Source: Heliocidaris tuberculata (lineage: Eukaryota; Echinodermata; Echinoidea; Camarodonta; Echinometridae). From it: 64,000 nucleotides of DNA. Positions 1 through 10,674 of this stretch are shown piece by piece. The first letter of the stretch is position 1, and each line of letters starts with the position of its first letter. Location: contig CM046850.1 of the NCBI GenBank assembly GCA_025618425.1, forward strand, positions 11,607,019 to 11,671,018. Direction: 5' to 3'. A model generated the notes under the pieces. That model did no database searches and was not told where the DNA came from. It saw nothing but the letters and a program-made list of their open reading frames with translations. The translations under genes and the position numbers were made by a program.

Positions 1-1890
1 TCGTTATGGTCACTTTTTGACTCGGAATAACCATTACACCACTCCTTCTATGTCCGAAATCAATTATTGGATGTATCTATTCCGTTCTGAAAATGTCGGT
101 AATATGACTATTTTGCTTATTTTCTGTTAGAAACTTGAAACTTATGAAATCTAAAGCTTGTTTTGAAATTTAAAATGTCTGATAGGGAAGCCAATTTATC
201 TGACTAACATTTGCAAGTAAAAGTATAAGACAAGATCATGTTGTTCTGATATTGATAGAAAAAGAATAATGAGAAGTCAACACAAATATCTATCTCCCAC
301 TCTAATAAATGGAGCATTTCATTCATTCTCATTTAAATAAGTAACCATGACAACCATGTTTTATCATTTTTCAGTACACCCAGTTATACCCTCCAAAATA
401 AATCATAAAGCAATCCATCACAGCTAATCACTTATTTTTACAAGCCTCCAAAATTGGAAAATTTTGAAATGTCCGTCCGTGATGCGAACTGATCACACTC
501 TTATGTCGTTTTCCCCAAGCTTCATAATTCCGAAGTGTCGGTACTTCGAAGGTTCATAATTCCATATACAATCTAAAAACTGAAGTGTTAAATCACCATT
601 TAAAAGTGCCGAGGAGTGACCACTTTTTTCGAAATTCGTGTTTTGAAGTGACTTCGGAACCTCAGGAATTATGAACCTTCTGAAAATACATGTACGAGTG
701 CGTCCCTTTAGATAAGCTCAAACGTACAACACTGTGAATTTCATGTTATTGCGATTCAAGAATAGTTTTGTTTTGACATTCATATATGTTGTCAAATGTA
801 TACATTGGTGCACTCAGTGCCGTGAAATTAAGAGGCAAGGGATTTCTGTCCGTTCCCTTAGTTTGAGATTCATACCTTCCGTGCCCTTGCCTTCATGGGA
901 AGGGAAAAATATTAATCCTTTTTCAGGTACACGAGCCTCCTCCTCCCCCCTCACCCCCCCCCCCCCCCCCCACCCACTTGTTACCTCCCTCTTTGTCCCG
1001 ACTGGGTATGGGATGACCCTGTAATAATTATATGCGCCACTTTGCATAATATAGAAACATGCCAATGAGGATTGGCGGATGGAAGCGGGTCATGGCGGAG
1101 ATTACAAGTCCAAGTTGATTTTTGCGTTTATCTGCCTGATTATTAAAAATTTTAATCTTCTTTTTTTTAGTGGAGGAGGGAATCTCATAAAAAAATCCAA
1201 ACATTAAAAACTATGTTGGTTTATTCAACGGTCAAAATACTACCAAACCGAGTCTAGCAGGATCAAAAAGGTGTGATCCGAACTTACAGCTCTGTTTATT
1301 ATTCCACATATTGAATAAAATAAGAACAAAAGGGACAAGCATAGCAATACAAATTATAAAACAGAACGAAGAAATAAAAATTGATATGTGGTATGGGGGT
1401 GGTAACAGAGGCTAATTTACCTAACAAAGGTCAATCCCTAACTTGAACATTGAAATATAGGCAAGTTAATTATTGTTATGAACAGTTCAATACAAGATCT
1501 AATACTACTATAACAGTATTAGATCTTGTATTATTGAACTGTTTATAACAAATATTGCTTCTGATATAATTATGTTTACAATGATGAAAAGCTCCAACAG
1601 AACACTGTTTTAAACATTAGAAACCTCCTTTAAAATATTGCAACATAATTATCTGTCTATAATGTCAAGTACATGTAGTCATTTTCTACCATAAGACAAT
1701 GACCAAAATAATTATATACTATAGGGACAAGGCCACATTTTCTTGCCTTTTCAAAAAATGATGGTCATATGGTCAAAAACCCTTGATGGTCGAAATGGTC
1801 AACAATGCTGAAATAATATCCAGTAAACGTTATTATGTCTTAATTAACATGACATCTCCATAAAGAACTGGAATAACGTGAAATGGCCAA
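1..1890. other. Non-coding, repeat-rich stretch
   Basis: No supported gene. It contains short inverted words ggttcataattcc/ggaattatgaacc at 550-675 (related to the motif array at 27817-28203), a C run near 955 and a 79 bp hairpin at 1474-1552. The small ORFs lack plausible coding signal. Confidence 0.6.
1474..1552 (+). repeat. Hairpin, about 35 bp arms
   Basis: The arm ttatgaacagttcaatacaa followed by gatctaatac is complemented by gtattagatcttgtattatt then gaactgtttataa. The loop is about 10 bases. It resembles the two ends of a deleted fold-back element. Confidence 0.75.
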
Positions 1891-2353
1891 TCGTCACTAA
1901 AATGTCGTTTGTTGGTTCAATGAATCAGCACAGCAAAAGCCGCCTTGTCTGCGTGCGAAGCCCTGCCTGCCTTTGTTGAGCTCTGCATGGCCTGCCCGCA
2001 CCGTGCCCGCAATGCCCCGATCAAACACCACTGAAAAACTGAATATTACGTAATCACTCATGAATGATGCATATTCTTCGTCCAATCAGCGCAGATCGAG
2101 CGGGTCTATTCTCCCCGAAAAATTTCGGGAACGGTCGTTAAACTGGCAAATGCGACTGGACTGTTTGCGAGGGTCGATTTGGAAGGGCTATATCAATTTT
2201 AGCGTTGGGGGTGTATTATTTTCTCAACGGATCGCGTTCGTGCGCGAACAGTCCAGGCAGTGGACTAGCCCCTTCCCAACGACGCAGCGTTTTGGTCCCT
2301 AGTCTAGTTCTTACGAAGCCCCGTTAGGGCCAAATTGACAACGTAAAAAAAAA

Positions 2354-2560
2354 AAAATATTACGTACGTACGTAATAATACTACGTACGTACGTAATAAT
2401 TACTACGTACGTACGTACGTACGTAATAATTACTACGTACGTACGTAATAATACTACGTACGTACGTAGTATTTATTACGTACGTACGTAGTATTTATTA
2501 CGTACGTACGTAGTATTTATTACGTACGTACGTAGTATTATTACGTACGTACGTAGTATT
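2354..2560 (+). repeat. Left subterminal ACGTACGT repeat block
   Basis: About ten blocks of tacgtacgtacgta are separated by ataat or tatttat spacers. The order is mirrored around about 2460, where cgtaataatacta gives way to tagtatttatta. Similar blocks sit at the other end of the element (8252-8340). Such arrays are typical transposase-binding or fold-back sequences. Confidence 0.8.
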
Positions 2561-2571
2561 GATGACGATCA

Positions 2572-2834
2572 ATGGCGGCGGCAGAGAGGGACAGACTCAT
2601 GCGTTTATATTTCGAAATTGGATTTACTCAGAGGGAAATACTGTATTATTTAATTTCCAAGCATAGAATAGTAATAAGCAACAGAACCCTAAAGTGCGTC
2701 TTAAAAAGCCTTGCATTATTTCGAAGAAAACCTTCAAATATCCTTGACGTTGCACTCTACATATTCCACATCCTATCAAATACATCTGGGAAATTGCACG
2801 GATATCGTTGGATGCACGCGAAATGTTTGATGTA
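2572..2834 (+). pseudogene. N-terminal fragment of an integrase-type transposase-like protein
   Basis: The ORF starts MAAAERDRLMRLYFEIGFTQ and continues through REILYYLISKHRIVISNRTL, LALFRRK and HGYRWMH. This order (a helical DNA-binding start with GFT..EI, then VIS.RTLK, LFRRK and GYRWMH) matches the beginning of integrase-core (rve-like) transposon proteins found in fish, cnidarians and sea urchins; this is from memory, not a search. It is cut by a hAT-type insertion at 2843. The continuation after that insertion is in another frame and soon stops. No DDE catalytic residues survive here. It lies next to the left subterminal repeats, so it is probably the remnant of the element's own transposase. 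Confidence 0.55.
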
Positions 2835-2930
2835 TCTAGAGACAGGGGCGTCGATCCGTTTTTCGGATGGGGGGGGGGCAAGACAGTCTATCGTAACGAT
2901 GATCATTTCCGCACTCAATTCAATCATCAA

Positions 2931-3749
2931 CAGGGGCGGCGGTGCGTCTTTCAAAGTGGGGGGGGGGGGGGGGGGGGAGCACGAACAAAAAGGAGCACCT
3001 ACAAAGGGTGGAAACAAGGCGGAAAATACCACTTCGATACATTAGTATACCGGTACATTCTGATCAATACACAACCGAGGATCATTTTCGACACGCTATT
3101 GTTTCTATCTTAACATGGTTCTAGATAAAACTACTTTGCAGTTGAGTGTAATAGCCTGATTATTCATTTGCGAGTGAGCAAAAAATTTAAGATTTATTTC
3201 TAACGCTGAAGGCAACGGGTGTTGAATTATATACAGCGATTTTCCTAATATGATAAGAAGATAATAGTAAATGCGAGCGAGCGTAGCGAGTGAGCTTTAG
3301 AAAAAATTTAGAAAAAATTGTCCTCGTTCCTTTTATAATTTAGGAGCACTGTTCATATTTGTATAATTTAGGGCATTGGGCCCCTCCTACCCCCTGCTCT
3401 ACTGCCTCACTATTGTGCTGAAATCAGTAGAGGAATGTATTATTATGAAGCCTCTCTGATTATTTGGAGCTATATGTATAAGGCTCCTTTGTGGACTTCA
3501 TACATACCCATATACTTTTTTATATACCAGTATATACCGATGTCGCATTTATCAGAAAACAAAAGGGGCGCTAATTTCTGAGGTTGAAAGGGGGCACTCA
3601 TCAGAAGGTAAAAAGGACACTTATTAGAAAGAAAGGGGGGCACTATACGAAGAAAAAGGGACTTATATCAGCTATGAAAAGGGGCACTTTTGGGGTACTT
3701 GAAAAATTGCCTCTGTCCACCCCCCCCCTTCCCCGGAGCGCTACCTTTG
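2931..3749 (+). mobile_element. Second hAT-type MITE nested inside the first
   Basis: The left end CAGGGGCGGCGGTGCG pairs imperfectly (about 10 of 16) with the right end. Flanks are atcatcaa (2923-2930) and atcatcat (3750-3757), a 7-of-8 match. The interior includes a GCGAGCGAGCG word near 3275 and repeated aggggcact motifs at 3560-3690. The same interior recurs at 5551-6547 (reverse) and 33327-34110. Confidence 0.5.
3555..3690 (+). repeat. Diverged short tandem repeats, GGGGCACTTATCAGAA type
   Basis: Five to six imperfect units of about 24 bp share the core ggggcact(t)at.aga. The same array appears at 5590-5930 in reverse and at 33905-34090. It is an internal feature of one hAT-type MITE family. 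Confidence 0.65.
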
Positions 3750-5550
3750 ATCATCATAGCATTGATAAAGATATGATGGTAATTTGAACTTAAGTAAAGT
3801 ATGCATATATCATGAAAAGAAAATGGAATTAAAGATCACATGGAAAACGACAAAATGATGAGAAAATATATTTTACATAACAGCAAATTGAGTAGAGAAA
3901 TATAACACAGAATAATGGAAAAAATAAACACTTATAAAATATGAAAAAATAGAGAAAAAACTAAATAAATATAAAAATTTAAACTTTGAATTGAATTATG
4001 TATGTTCAGAACGTTTTTAATAGCGTCATGATTTTTTTGGAACGCCTCTTAAAAACAGCTTCTCCACGGTTACATGACGCAGTAAAGATTAGATAAATTA
4101 GCGCGCGGAGAGCGCGGCGAAATTGAAGTCTGATCGTGTAAAACCTTTTGTATTTCATTGTTTGGAAGGTTTCATTTCCTGAGTTTTGCATCAGTTTTTC
4201 CTTATTTTATCTTACACCTCCGGATTTATTGGGGGGGGGCGGCAAAATGATATGTTTGCCCCTCCAATATTTTCTTGGGGGCAATCGCCCCCCTGCCCCC
4301 CCCCCAAGATCGACGCCCCTGTCTAGAGGAAACGTACGCCTGAAGTACATCCATTCATTTTTTTTCCTTTTTATCTTTTTAAAGTGTGTTTAGCCTCAGA
4401 ACACTTTCTACTGAGAAAACTCTAGTCTGTTTTGTTTTAAATAGTAGTAAGGGCAGATCAGATTTTAGTTCTTTTTTGGTAATGTTAATGTCTTCCTATA
4501 TCTTTTGTAGACAAAATAGTGATTGGTTATTGAAGAACAGTAGAAGATTTGTCTGTTTTCTTGTGAAATGTAAAGAAAAGTAGGGCACATCTGTTTGTCC
4601 CAAATGACATGCATAATTCATCTAATTCAGTTGAAAGGGATAAATCACTGTCCATTGTCAGTATTGTCTTACTGCAGTGTTGGAACCTATGGTTGGAACA
4701 ATTCCATGAAATATATGTTCACTATTTAATGGAGCAATTAGAGAAACAGAGTGTGGAATGTAATATTTCGAACAGAATTACCCAAATGCAGATTGCCATG
4801 TTTGTGTGAGTATTTGTGCAGCATGTTATTTTTAAAACATTTACATTTACATTTTTTTTTCCAAACATAAATTTAAGGGTTAAATACTATTTACCATTGT
4901 CTTAGGGTGAGTGAAATGCAAACGTGCTGAATTGAGGATTGAACTGTTGGTAATCTGATGTGTCTGTACTGTGTGTGCAAGGAACTGACATAAAAAGTCC
5001 ACGAAAAATTGTCTTACATTGAAGATATCTGACTTTCTGTGAGAGCATTTCTAATGAGGCGCTTTCGCGGTAATATTTTCCTTCTATTTTCATTCATATC
5101 TTTGCCTTTGTAAATCTCTTCGACTTGAAAATTTCAAGAGATTTTTCTCAAACAATGGACAATTGAACTGATATACAAGTTAACAAGTTGACTGATTGAC
5201 ATGCCAAACTGTTTTAAATTGTAACTTTAAAGTTGACAACTCACTCTGAAGTTGATTGCATGGAAACCTCGCAATTTGCCTGCATTTTTTGCATGCCGGT
5301 TATGGTTGCATATATGTACGAAGCCCCAAAAGAGGCGCTGATTCAATTTTTCAGATGGGGGGGGGGGGGGGGGGGGGGGATGTCAGGCTCAGCCTGACAC
5401 TGAATTATGTAAATATTTTCATGTCTGCTACATGTATTTTGCAAGACAAAACAGTTCAATCTCCTTAGGCCCAATTCAAAAATTAATCTTTGGGGCTCCA
5501 GCGTCAATAAGTAAACGTCAAGTTCGTTCTGAGAAACAATTTTTTTAAAT

Positions 5551-6547
5551 CAGAAGTGACGCACCCGGGGCAGGGGGCACAGTGCCCCCACACTTTTAAA
5601 ATGCCCCTTTCTCTCTGATAGGTGCCCTTTTTACTACTGGAAGTACCCCTTTCCCCAATAAGTGCACATTTTCCCCTTCTGATAAGTGCCTCATTCTAAA
5701 TCTGTTAAGTGCCCCTTTTCCCCAATAAGTTCACATTTCCCCCTTCTGATAAGTGCCTCTTTTAAAATCTGATAAGTGCCCCCACTTTACTTTTGATAAG
5801 TGCCACTTTTACTATCCAATATATGCCCTATTCCTCTTCTCACAAGTGCCCAATGTTCACCCCTTGTAATGCCCCTTTCCACCTCTCATAAGCGCACTTT
5901 CCTCATCTAATAAGTGTACCCCTATCCCTATATTTCCCTTTGTTTCTTACAAAAAGTGCCATATCTAGCTTCAAGAATCAGTGCGGCTTTATGTAGCAAC
6001 ATGTACCTACCCATATTACTACAACTGTAAGCCAGTGGAGCTGGAAGCAGAGTGGCACAATGCTCACTCCCCCCCCCCCCCCCCCCGCAAAGGAATTCAT
6101 ATTCCGTAACTTACACAAACTAAGGTCAATATTTTCAGAAAATGTCCCAAGACTAGTAGGCCTATGAAATCAAGCAGATACCATAACAATGTTGATATCT
6201 CCTAAAGAAAAACGACAGGGTTAATGTAAGAAATGAAAGATCATTCAAGATCATTCGACATTTCACCCAAATTAATTTGTTGTCATTTTCATTATATCGC
6301 TCGGAATAATGCATACATGAACAACATTAGAAAAAGTCTTTAAGATTTAGTGACTCGCACGTGCATCATTAGACAATTGCACACACAACTGCTAATTGTG
6401 GAAACTCAAGCTGAAGCAGAACCACCATAAGAAGGTGCTTGATAATAATACCAATGTTGCTTTATATGTACCCCTTGCAGGTGCCCTCAGGTGTCCTTTT
6501 TTGTTGGTACCCCCCCCCCCCACTTTGAAAGACACTCCGCTGCCCCT
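5551..6547 (-). mobile_element. hAT-type MITE family copy in reverse orientation
   Basis: Read on the minus strand, it starts CAGGGGCAGCGGAGTGTC followed by ctttcaaagtgggg, as at 2931. It continues with the segment ccagctccactggcttaca and ends with an array of reverse ggggcacttatcag units. Target duplications are not clear, so the boundaries are approximate. Confidence 0.55.
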
Positions 6548-7054
6548 GGCGCAGAACTTAAAAATTAGGAGAGAAAGCAGATTTTGTGAAGAAAAAAAAA
6601 GGTGAGACGAAATCGGACATATTACAAAATAACATGTGATTTTTTTAAAGACATGAATAAATATGAACAAAAATGATAATGACTAGACAACTTAGTCATG
6701 AGTTTTGACGTCTTTCCCTCACGACCACTCAGTGATCACTACGTAAAAAAAAATTATATAGAAATCAGAGCTGACGAAAAACAATTATCTGTTTACTACA
6801 GGCCTATTAATACAACATTTTACGTTTTGTCCAAGAATAGGCCTATGATTTCTTCATAAATTGAATGCAATTATATTTTACTCATATACATTTGCATGTG
6901 TGTGTTAATACAGAAAAAATGAATTTCTTGATAACGGCATGAAAATATAAATTAAAAAAAAAAAAAACAATGACTAGGAATATGTAATATTTTGAAAGCA
7001 GTCTCACTCATCTGACATTTTCCCCGGATACTTGTAAAAACATATTACTATAAA

Positions 7055-7716
7055 CAGGCGCGCCGGAAGCAGTTTGGGATTGGGGGGGGGGGGGGGCAAA
7101 CATTCAAGGGGGCTCACCTTTCAAGGGCTCATGTCTTCTCACCCCTAAAAAAACACACACGCTTTCCCACCCTCTCACAACAATACAGATCCTACTGTTA
7201 AATCAAAATTTTACTCAAAAATTCTCTGACAAGCAAAAAGAAAAAAAAAAAAAAAAAAAAAAAGGTTATCAGCATTTTTGGGGTGTATATTTTTACTGGA
7301 AAATTCTCTGACAAGCAAAAAAAAAAAAAAAAAACCACCAGAATTATGCTAAAATTATGCTAAATTTTGTCAAATTATGCTAAAGCAGTCAAAATTCTGC
7401 CAGAAAGCAGAATTCTGCCAACTCTGGCAACCTTGCGTCTAATACAAAACCTTCACTACGTTAAAGTTTAAAGTTTGCATGCTTTATCTGTCTTCAGTGA
7501 TATCCATGAATACGAAAAATGAATACAAAGGCTTACAATTACGTAATAAAGCAATCAAGCTTTTAATATACACACGATTTTTTACTTCTTTACTACTGAT
7601 TTTTTTTTTTTATGGGGGGGGGGGGGCGAAAATGCATTTTGCCCCCCCACTTTTTCGTTTGGGGGGCGACCGCCCCCTGCCCCCCCCCCCCCCCCCCCCC
7701 ACTTCCGGCGCCTATG
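7055..7716 (+). mobile_element. hAT-type MITE with perfect 8 bp target duplication
   Basis: The left end CAGGCGCGCCGGAAG pairs with the right end CTTCCGGCGCCTATG. The 8 bp ACTATAAA is repeated exactly on both sides (7047-7054, 7717-7724). Long G and C runs and a poly-A tract (7237-7263) lie inside. It has no coding capacity. Confidence 0.75.
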
Positions 7717-8251
7717 ACTATAAATCGTCTATAATTAGATTCAAGTTATGAGGAAATCATATTCTGGGACATAAATTGAGGATAATTATGAAGGCCCGAA
7801 TTGACGGCTTGTGATGAGGATATCAGACGTTACAAATTCATGACAAAGTGGTCAGTTTGTGGAGTGATTTTCTTTGTTTTTCAGTAGTTTTCAGCGTTTC
7901 ATAACTTTCAGACTATACAGTGTCAGATAGTTTTTAGAGTTATAAAGATTCATAACTTTATATTTTGTTCGAATTTACTCGCGAACAAAGTCGAACTGCT
8001 TTATTCTGTTTTGATTTGTATCGGGACCGGACTTGCCGCTTGGAAAATGAAGCGACACACACACACATATCCACCATATCCACCCACACACGTCACACAC
8101 ACATCACACAAATGTTGAGGATTCTTCACACTAGACAAGCTACAGCCCACAAGCTCACAATATTGTGGCAAATCAACGGGAATCGACGGATAATAATAAG
8201 GCAGCTGTGTAATTTCAAAATGTGGATATAGACCTTTTTCACACGTATTAT

Positions 8252-8340
8252 TTATTACGTACGTACATAGTATTATCACGTACGTACGTAATAATTATTA
8301 CGTACGTACGTAGTAATTATTACGTACGTACCGTACGTAA
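8252..8340 (+). repeat. Right subterminal ACGTACGT repeat block
   Basis: Four to five tacgtacgta blocks with the same spacers as 2354-2560, in inverse orientation relative to the poly-T run and the taacggggcttcg end sequence. Confidence 0.75.
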
Positions 8341-8391
8341 TATTTTTTTTTTTTTTACATTGTCAATTTGGCCCTAACGGGGCTTCGTAAG

Positions 8392-8575
8392 TTCTGGACT
8401 CTTTTTATTGATTTTTTATTCGCCGACTATACGCGATAAGCTGAGTGATGGCGCGATCCCGAGAACCTGTTGGCCCGGGGGCCGGGGCCAACAGGTTCTC
8501 GGGATCGCGCCATCACTCGATCAGATTATCGCGTATAGTCGGCGAATAAAAAAAAATCAATAAAAAAGAGTCCAG
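8392..8575 (+). repeat. 184 bp near-perfect palindrome (hairpin)
   Basis: The left arm runs ttctggactctttttattg through gatcccgagaacctgttggcc. The right arm is its near-exact complement, with only a few central bases (cgggggccgg) unpaired. It is inserted in the right inverted terminus of the 6.3 kb element, between cttcgtaag and aactagac. Confidence 0.85.
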
Positions 8576-8596
8576 AACTAGACTATTTGGTCCCTT

Positions 8597-8760
8597 GTAA
8601 AGGGTACCGTAATTCCGAACGTGTGAAACCTATGGGAAAAAGACACAACCTTGGTATCAATAGTGTGAAAACGCGTATGAAAACCCATTTTAGGCGCTTA
8701 ACTTTACACGTTCGGTAATACAATCTGTTCGGAGTTACAATACTTGACTATATAACATTT
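8597..8760 (+). repeat. Dispersed repeat with ccgaacgtgtgaaacc motif
   Basis: It contains attccgaacgtgtgaaacc, a gcgtatgaaaacccatttta core and the inverse acacgttcggtaatac. Near-identical sequence is at 61725-61890, and a related end is at 45731-45800. It continues the flanking repeat into which the 6.3 kb element inserted. Confidence 0.7.
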
Positions 8761-8764
8761 TCTG

Positions 8765-8999
8765 ATTCAGTAGGAGGGGCCGGCCGGATTCCGTGGAGCC
8801 AGCTCCAGACGTCTCAGCGCTAGCTATACTAGCGCTAGCTAGCTATCAGCGAATTAAAACGAAATAGACTGATTTTTCGTTTTAGCTCATCATTTTGACA
8901 TAGCGAAAATTATATCGGAAAATCTTTTCGGAATAATTTTAGCCAGAATAGGCCTCAATCTACTTCTGATTTATAGTTGCTGACTCTGAGTTATTTACT
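8765..8999 (+). promoter_or_regulatory. Candidate promoter/5'UTR island of the RDH13-like gene
   Basis: This is a relatively GC-rich, apparently single-copy stretch between the repeat ending near 8760 and the proposed first exon. It contains several GCTAGC/AGCGCTAGC words and no transposon termini that I can see. The promoter role is inferred from position only. Confidence 0.3.
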
Positions 9000-9036
9000 A
9001 TGGTAACCGGTGTGACAGTCGCCGCTGGTGCTGTTG
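9000..9036 (+). CDS. Proposed first coding exon of the RDH13-like gene
   Basis: An ATG at 9000 opens twelve codons (MVTGVTVAAGAV plus one base) that end at a consensus donor, gtaaga. The exon leaves one base (phase 1), which is exactly what the exon at 27495 needs. Joined, they give a short Ala/Gly/Val-rich hydrophobic N-terminus running into a Trp/Phe/Leu segment and then RR. RDH11-14 proteins carry a comparable N-terminal membrane segment just before the SDR fold. The exon lies in a 400 bp GC-rich, repeat-free island (about 8765-9190) between transposon copies, as expected of a promoter and first exon. The link across 18.5 kb is inferred from phase and composition; a chance ATG-plus-donor remains possible. 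Confidence 0.55.
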
Positions 9037-9192
9037 GTAAGAAACCGAAAATTAGATATAATTCTCAGGACTGAGAATGAGATACCTTTTTGTGTGTGTG
9101 GGTTCATTTTTGAGGACGAGGCCGCGGCTAGGCGCGGCTACGCTACGTCTGTTGCGCGCAAGCTGCCCCGCCGCGCCTGGCCTAGCTAGCCC

Positions 9193-9814
9193 CACTCACA
9201 TTATGCGAGGTTATTGTAGATAACCTCGCGCTTTGTACCTTCATACCATGTACACGATGAATTGCCGCGCCTCTCGTATCAAGTGTGTGATATTTTGCAC
9301 ATATGTGTGCTGGAAAGGAGCAAGATAGCTGGCCAAAAACAGCCTGAAAATTTCACTTGATCAAGATGATTGATAATTATATTCAGATCATCAGGGGCGG
9401 ATCCAGGATTTCGTATAAGGGGGGGCACACAAATGCAGGATTGTCAACTTTGGGAAACTGCTTGGAGGGAGACCCATATTTTTTTTGTCTCTCACCAGCC
9501 CTCCAAAAGTCGCTCAGTGGGGGGGGGGGGGGGGGGGGGGGGTTATGGGTTATGGGGTCCAGTTCCCTCAATAATTCTCTGAAGCAAAAAAAAAAAAAAA
9601 AAGTTTTCTGGTCGAAAAGGGGGGGCACAATCATGACAATCGCAAATAGGGGGGCACATTGCATTGTTTTCCCTCAAAAGGGGGGGCATGGGCCGGGATT
9701 GCCCCCCCCCTGGATCCGCCACTGCAGATCATGAATATCGATTATCAATCATCTTGATGATTGATCAAGTGAAATTTTCGGGCTGTTTTTGGCCAGCTAT
9801 CTTGCTCCTTTCTA
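9193..9814 (+). mobile_element. Fold-back element of the CACTCACA family, interrupted by a hAT MITE
   Basis: It begins cactcacattatgcgaggtt, with the internal palindrome gcgaggttat...ataacctcgc. It then runs through ggagcaagat.gctggccaaaaac to cttgatcaagatgat. After the hAT insertion the same sequence returns inverted up to gccagctatcttgctcc (about 9814). Family relatives are at 11885-12232, 61926-62114 and 62189-62541. Confidence 0.65.
9392..9724 (+). mobile_element. hAT-type MITE, 333 bp, perfect 8 bp target duplication
   Basis: The ends CAGGGGCGGATCCAGG and CTGGATCCGCCACTG are inverted repeats. CAGATCAT is duplicated exactly (9384-9391, 9725-9732). The interior is dominated by runs of G, A and C. 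It inserted at the centre of a palindromic element. Confidence 0.85.
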
Positions 9815-9885
9815 GACCGAAAATTCTGTCTCTCGTTCGTTAGCCTCTTATTTGGGTAGGGTCGAACGTCCTTCACTTGCACTTA

Positions 9886-10395
9886 GACCCCTTTCACACT
9901 CACTTCGTTAGAGCGGTCTAACTAAGAGTCTATTAAGACCTGTTCCTCAGGAGCTGTTCTGAGGTGAGTGTGAATGCTAAAGTGGTCCAGGAAGCGTTCT
10001 TCTGGAGCGCTCCAGAAGACCACCTCGGGACGTGATCTTTAGGAACGGTTCTTAATTAGACTGCTCTAACGTGCAGTGTGAAAGCAAAGCGATGCTAAAG
10101 CGTACTTCAACCGGAAGTGAGTGTGTGTGTGTTGCGCAGGAAAAAAAAGAAGCCTCAGAAAGACATAAAGATAAATGCAAGGCAGGCAGGCAGTATATGG
10201 TTTGAATTCCCCGCGAAAAAATTGACCCGCTCACCTGAGTTGCCATAGCAACAAGACCACTTTGACTAGTTGAGCGATTTGAGACATAAAAAATGCGCGG
10301 AGTGTGAAAGCAATCAAACTGTGCTTCAAGAACCGTTCCTCTAGATCTAGGGCGGTCTAACTTGGAGTGGTCTAACAGGGAGTGTGAAAGGGGTC
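9886..10395 (+). mobile_element. PIF/Harbinger-type MITE, 510 bp
   Basis: The inverted ends GACCCCTTTCACACTC and GAGTGTGAAAGGGGTC are flanked by TTA on both sides (9883-9885, 10396-10398). The motif gagcggtctaac/ggtctaac recurs below the ends. TTA/TAA duplications fit PIF/Harbinger. It has no transposase. Confidence 0.8.
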
Positions 10396-10674
10396 TTAGA
10401 GACAGAAACGTTCCAATCACTCTGCTGTGCAAACTTACTGATGGCCGACGAACAGTCAGCATGTAGTTGGAAAAATCTCTAGACTCTATATTTCTATTTT
10501 TGTAAATATTTTTATAAATTAAATAGATTAGGCCTAGCTAGGCTCTACACTTAAACGAATATGTTCAACTTACCAATTTGACTGTTTTATTCCTTTTAAT
10601 CCTCCTATTTCAGGTAATTCAGGGTCCAAGGTATACTCCGTTTGAAAATCTTGCAGCCATATTCAAACTGTTTC

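Larger units (their letters stand above)
2843..4321 (+). mobile_element. hAT-type element, 1479 bp, inserted in the integrase-like ORF
   Basis: The termini CAGGGGCGTCGATC and GATCGACGCCCCTG are perfect 14 bp inverted repeats. They are flanked by 8 bp target duplications TCTAGAGA (2835-2842) and TCTAGAGG (4322-4329), one mismatch. Eight-base duplications and CAG-starting ends are hallmarks of hAT elements. Runs of G and C lie just inside each end. No transposase ORF remains. Confidence 0.75.
2300..8585 (+). mobile_element. 6.3 kb inverted-repeat DNA transposon with 9 bp target duplication, heavily nested
   Basis: The left terminus starts TAGTCTAGTTCTTACGAAGC (2300) and the right terminus ends with its complement AGAACTAGACTA (8574-8585). 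The shared end continues inward through ccccgttagggccaaattga, a poly-A/T run and blocks of tacgtacg. The right terminus is split by a 184 bp palindrome (8392-8575). The 9 bp TTTGGTCCC flanks both sides (2291-2299, 8586-8594). The interior carries a broken integrase-like ORF near the left end and at least three hAT-type insertions. The flanking sequence without the insertion exists near 61682-61740. Confidence 0.8.

Noticed and set aside
8041..8115. CACACA-rich stretch as a possible tandem coding repeat
   Set aside because: Simple sequence inside the 6.3 kb element, no sustained frame.
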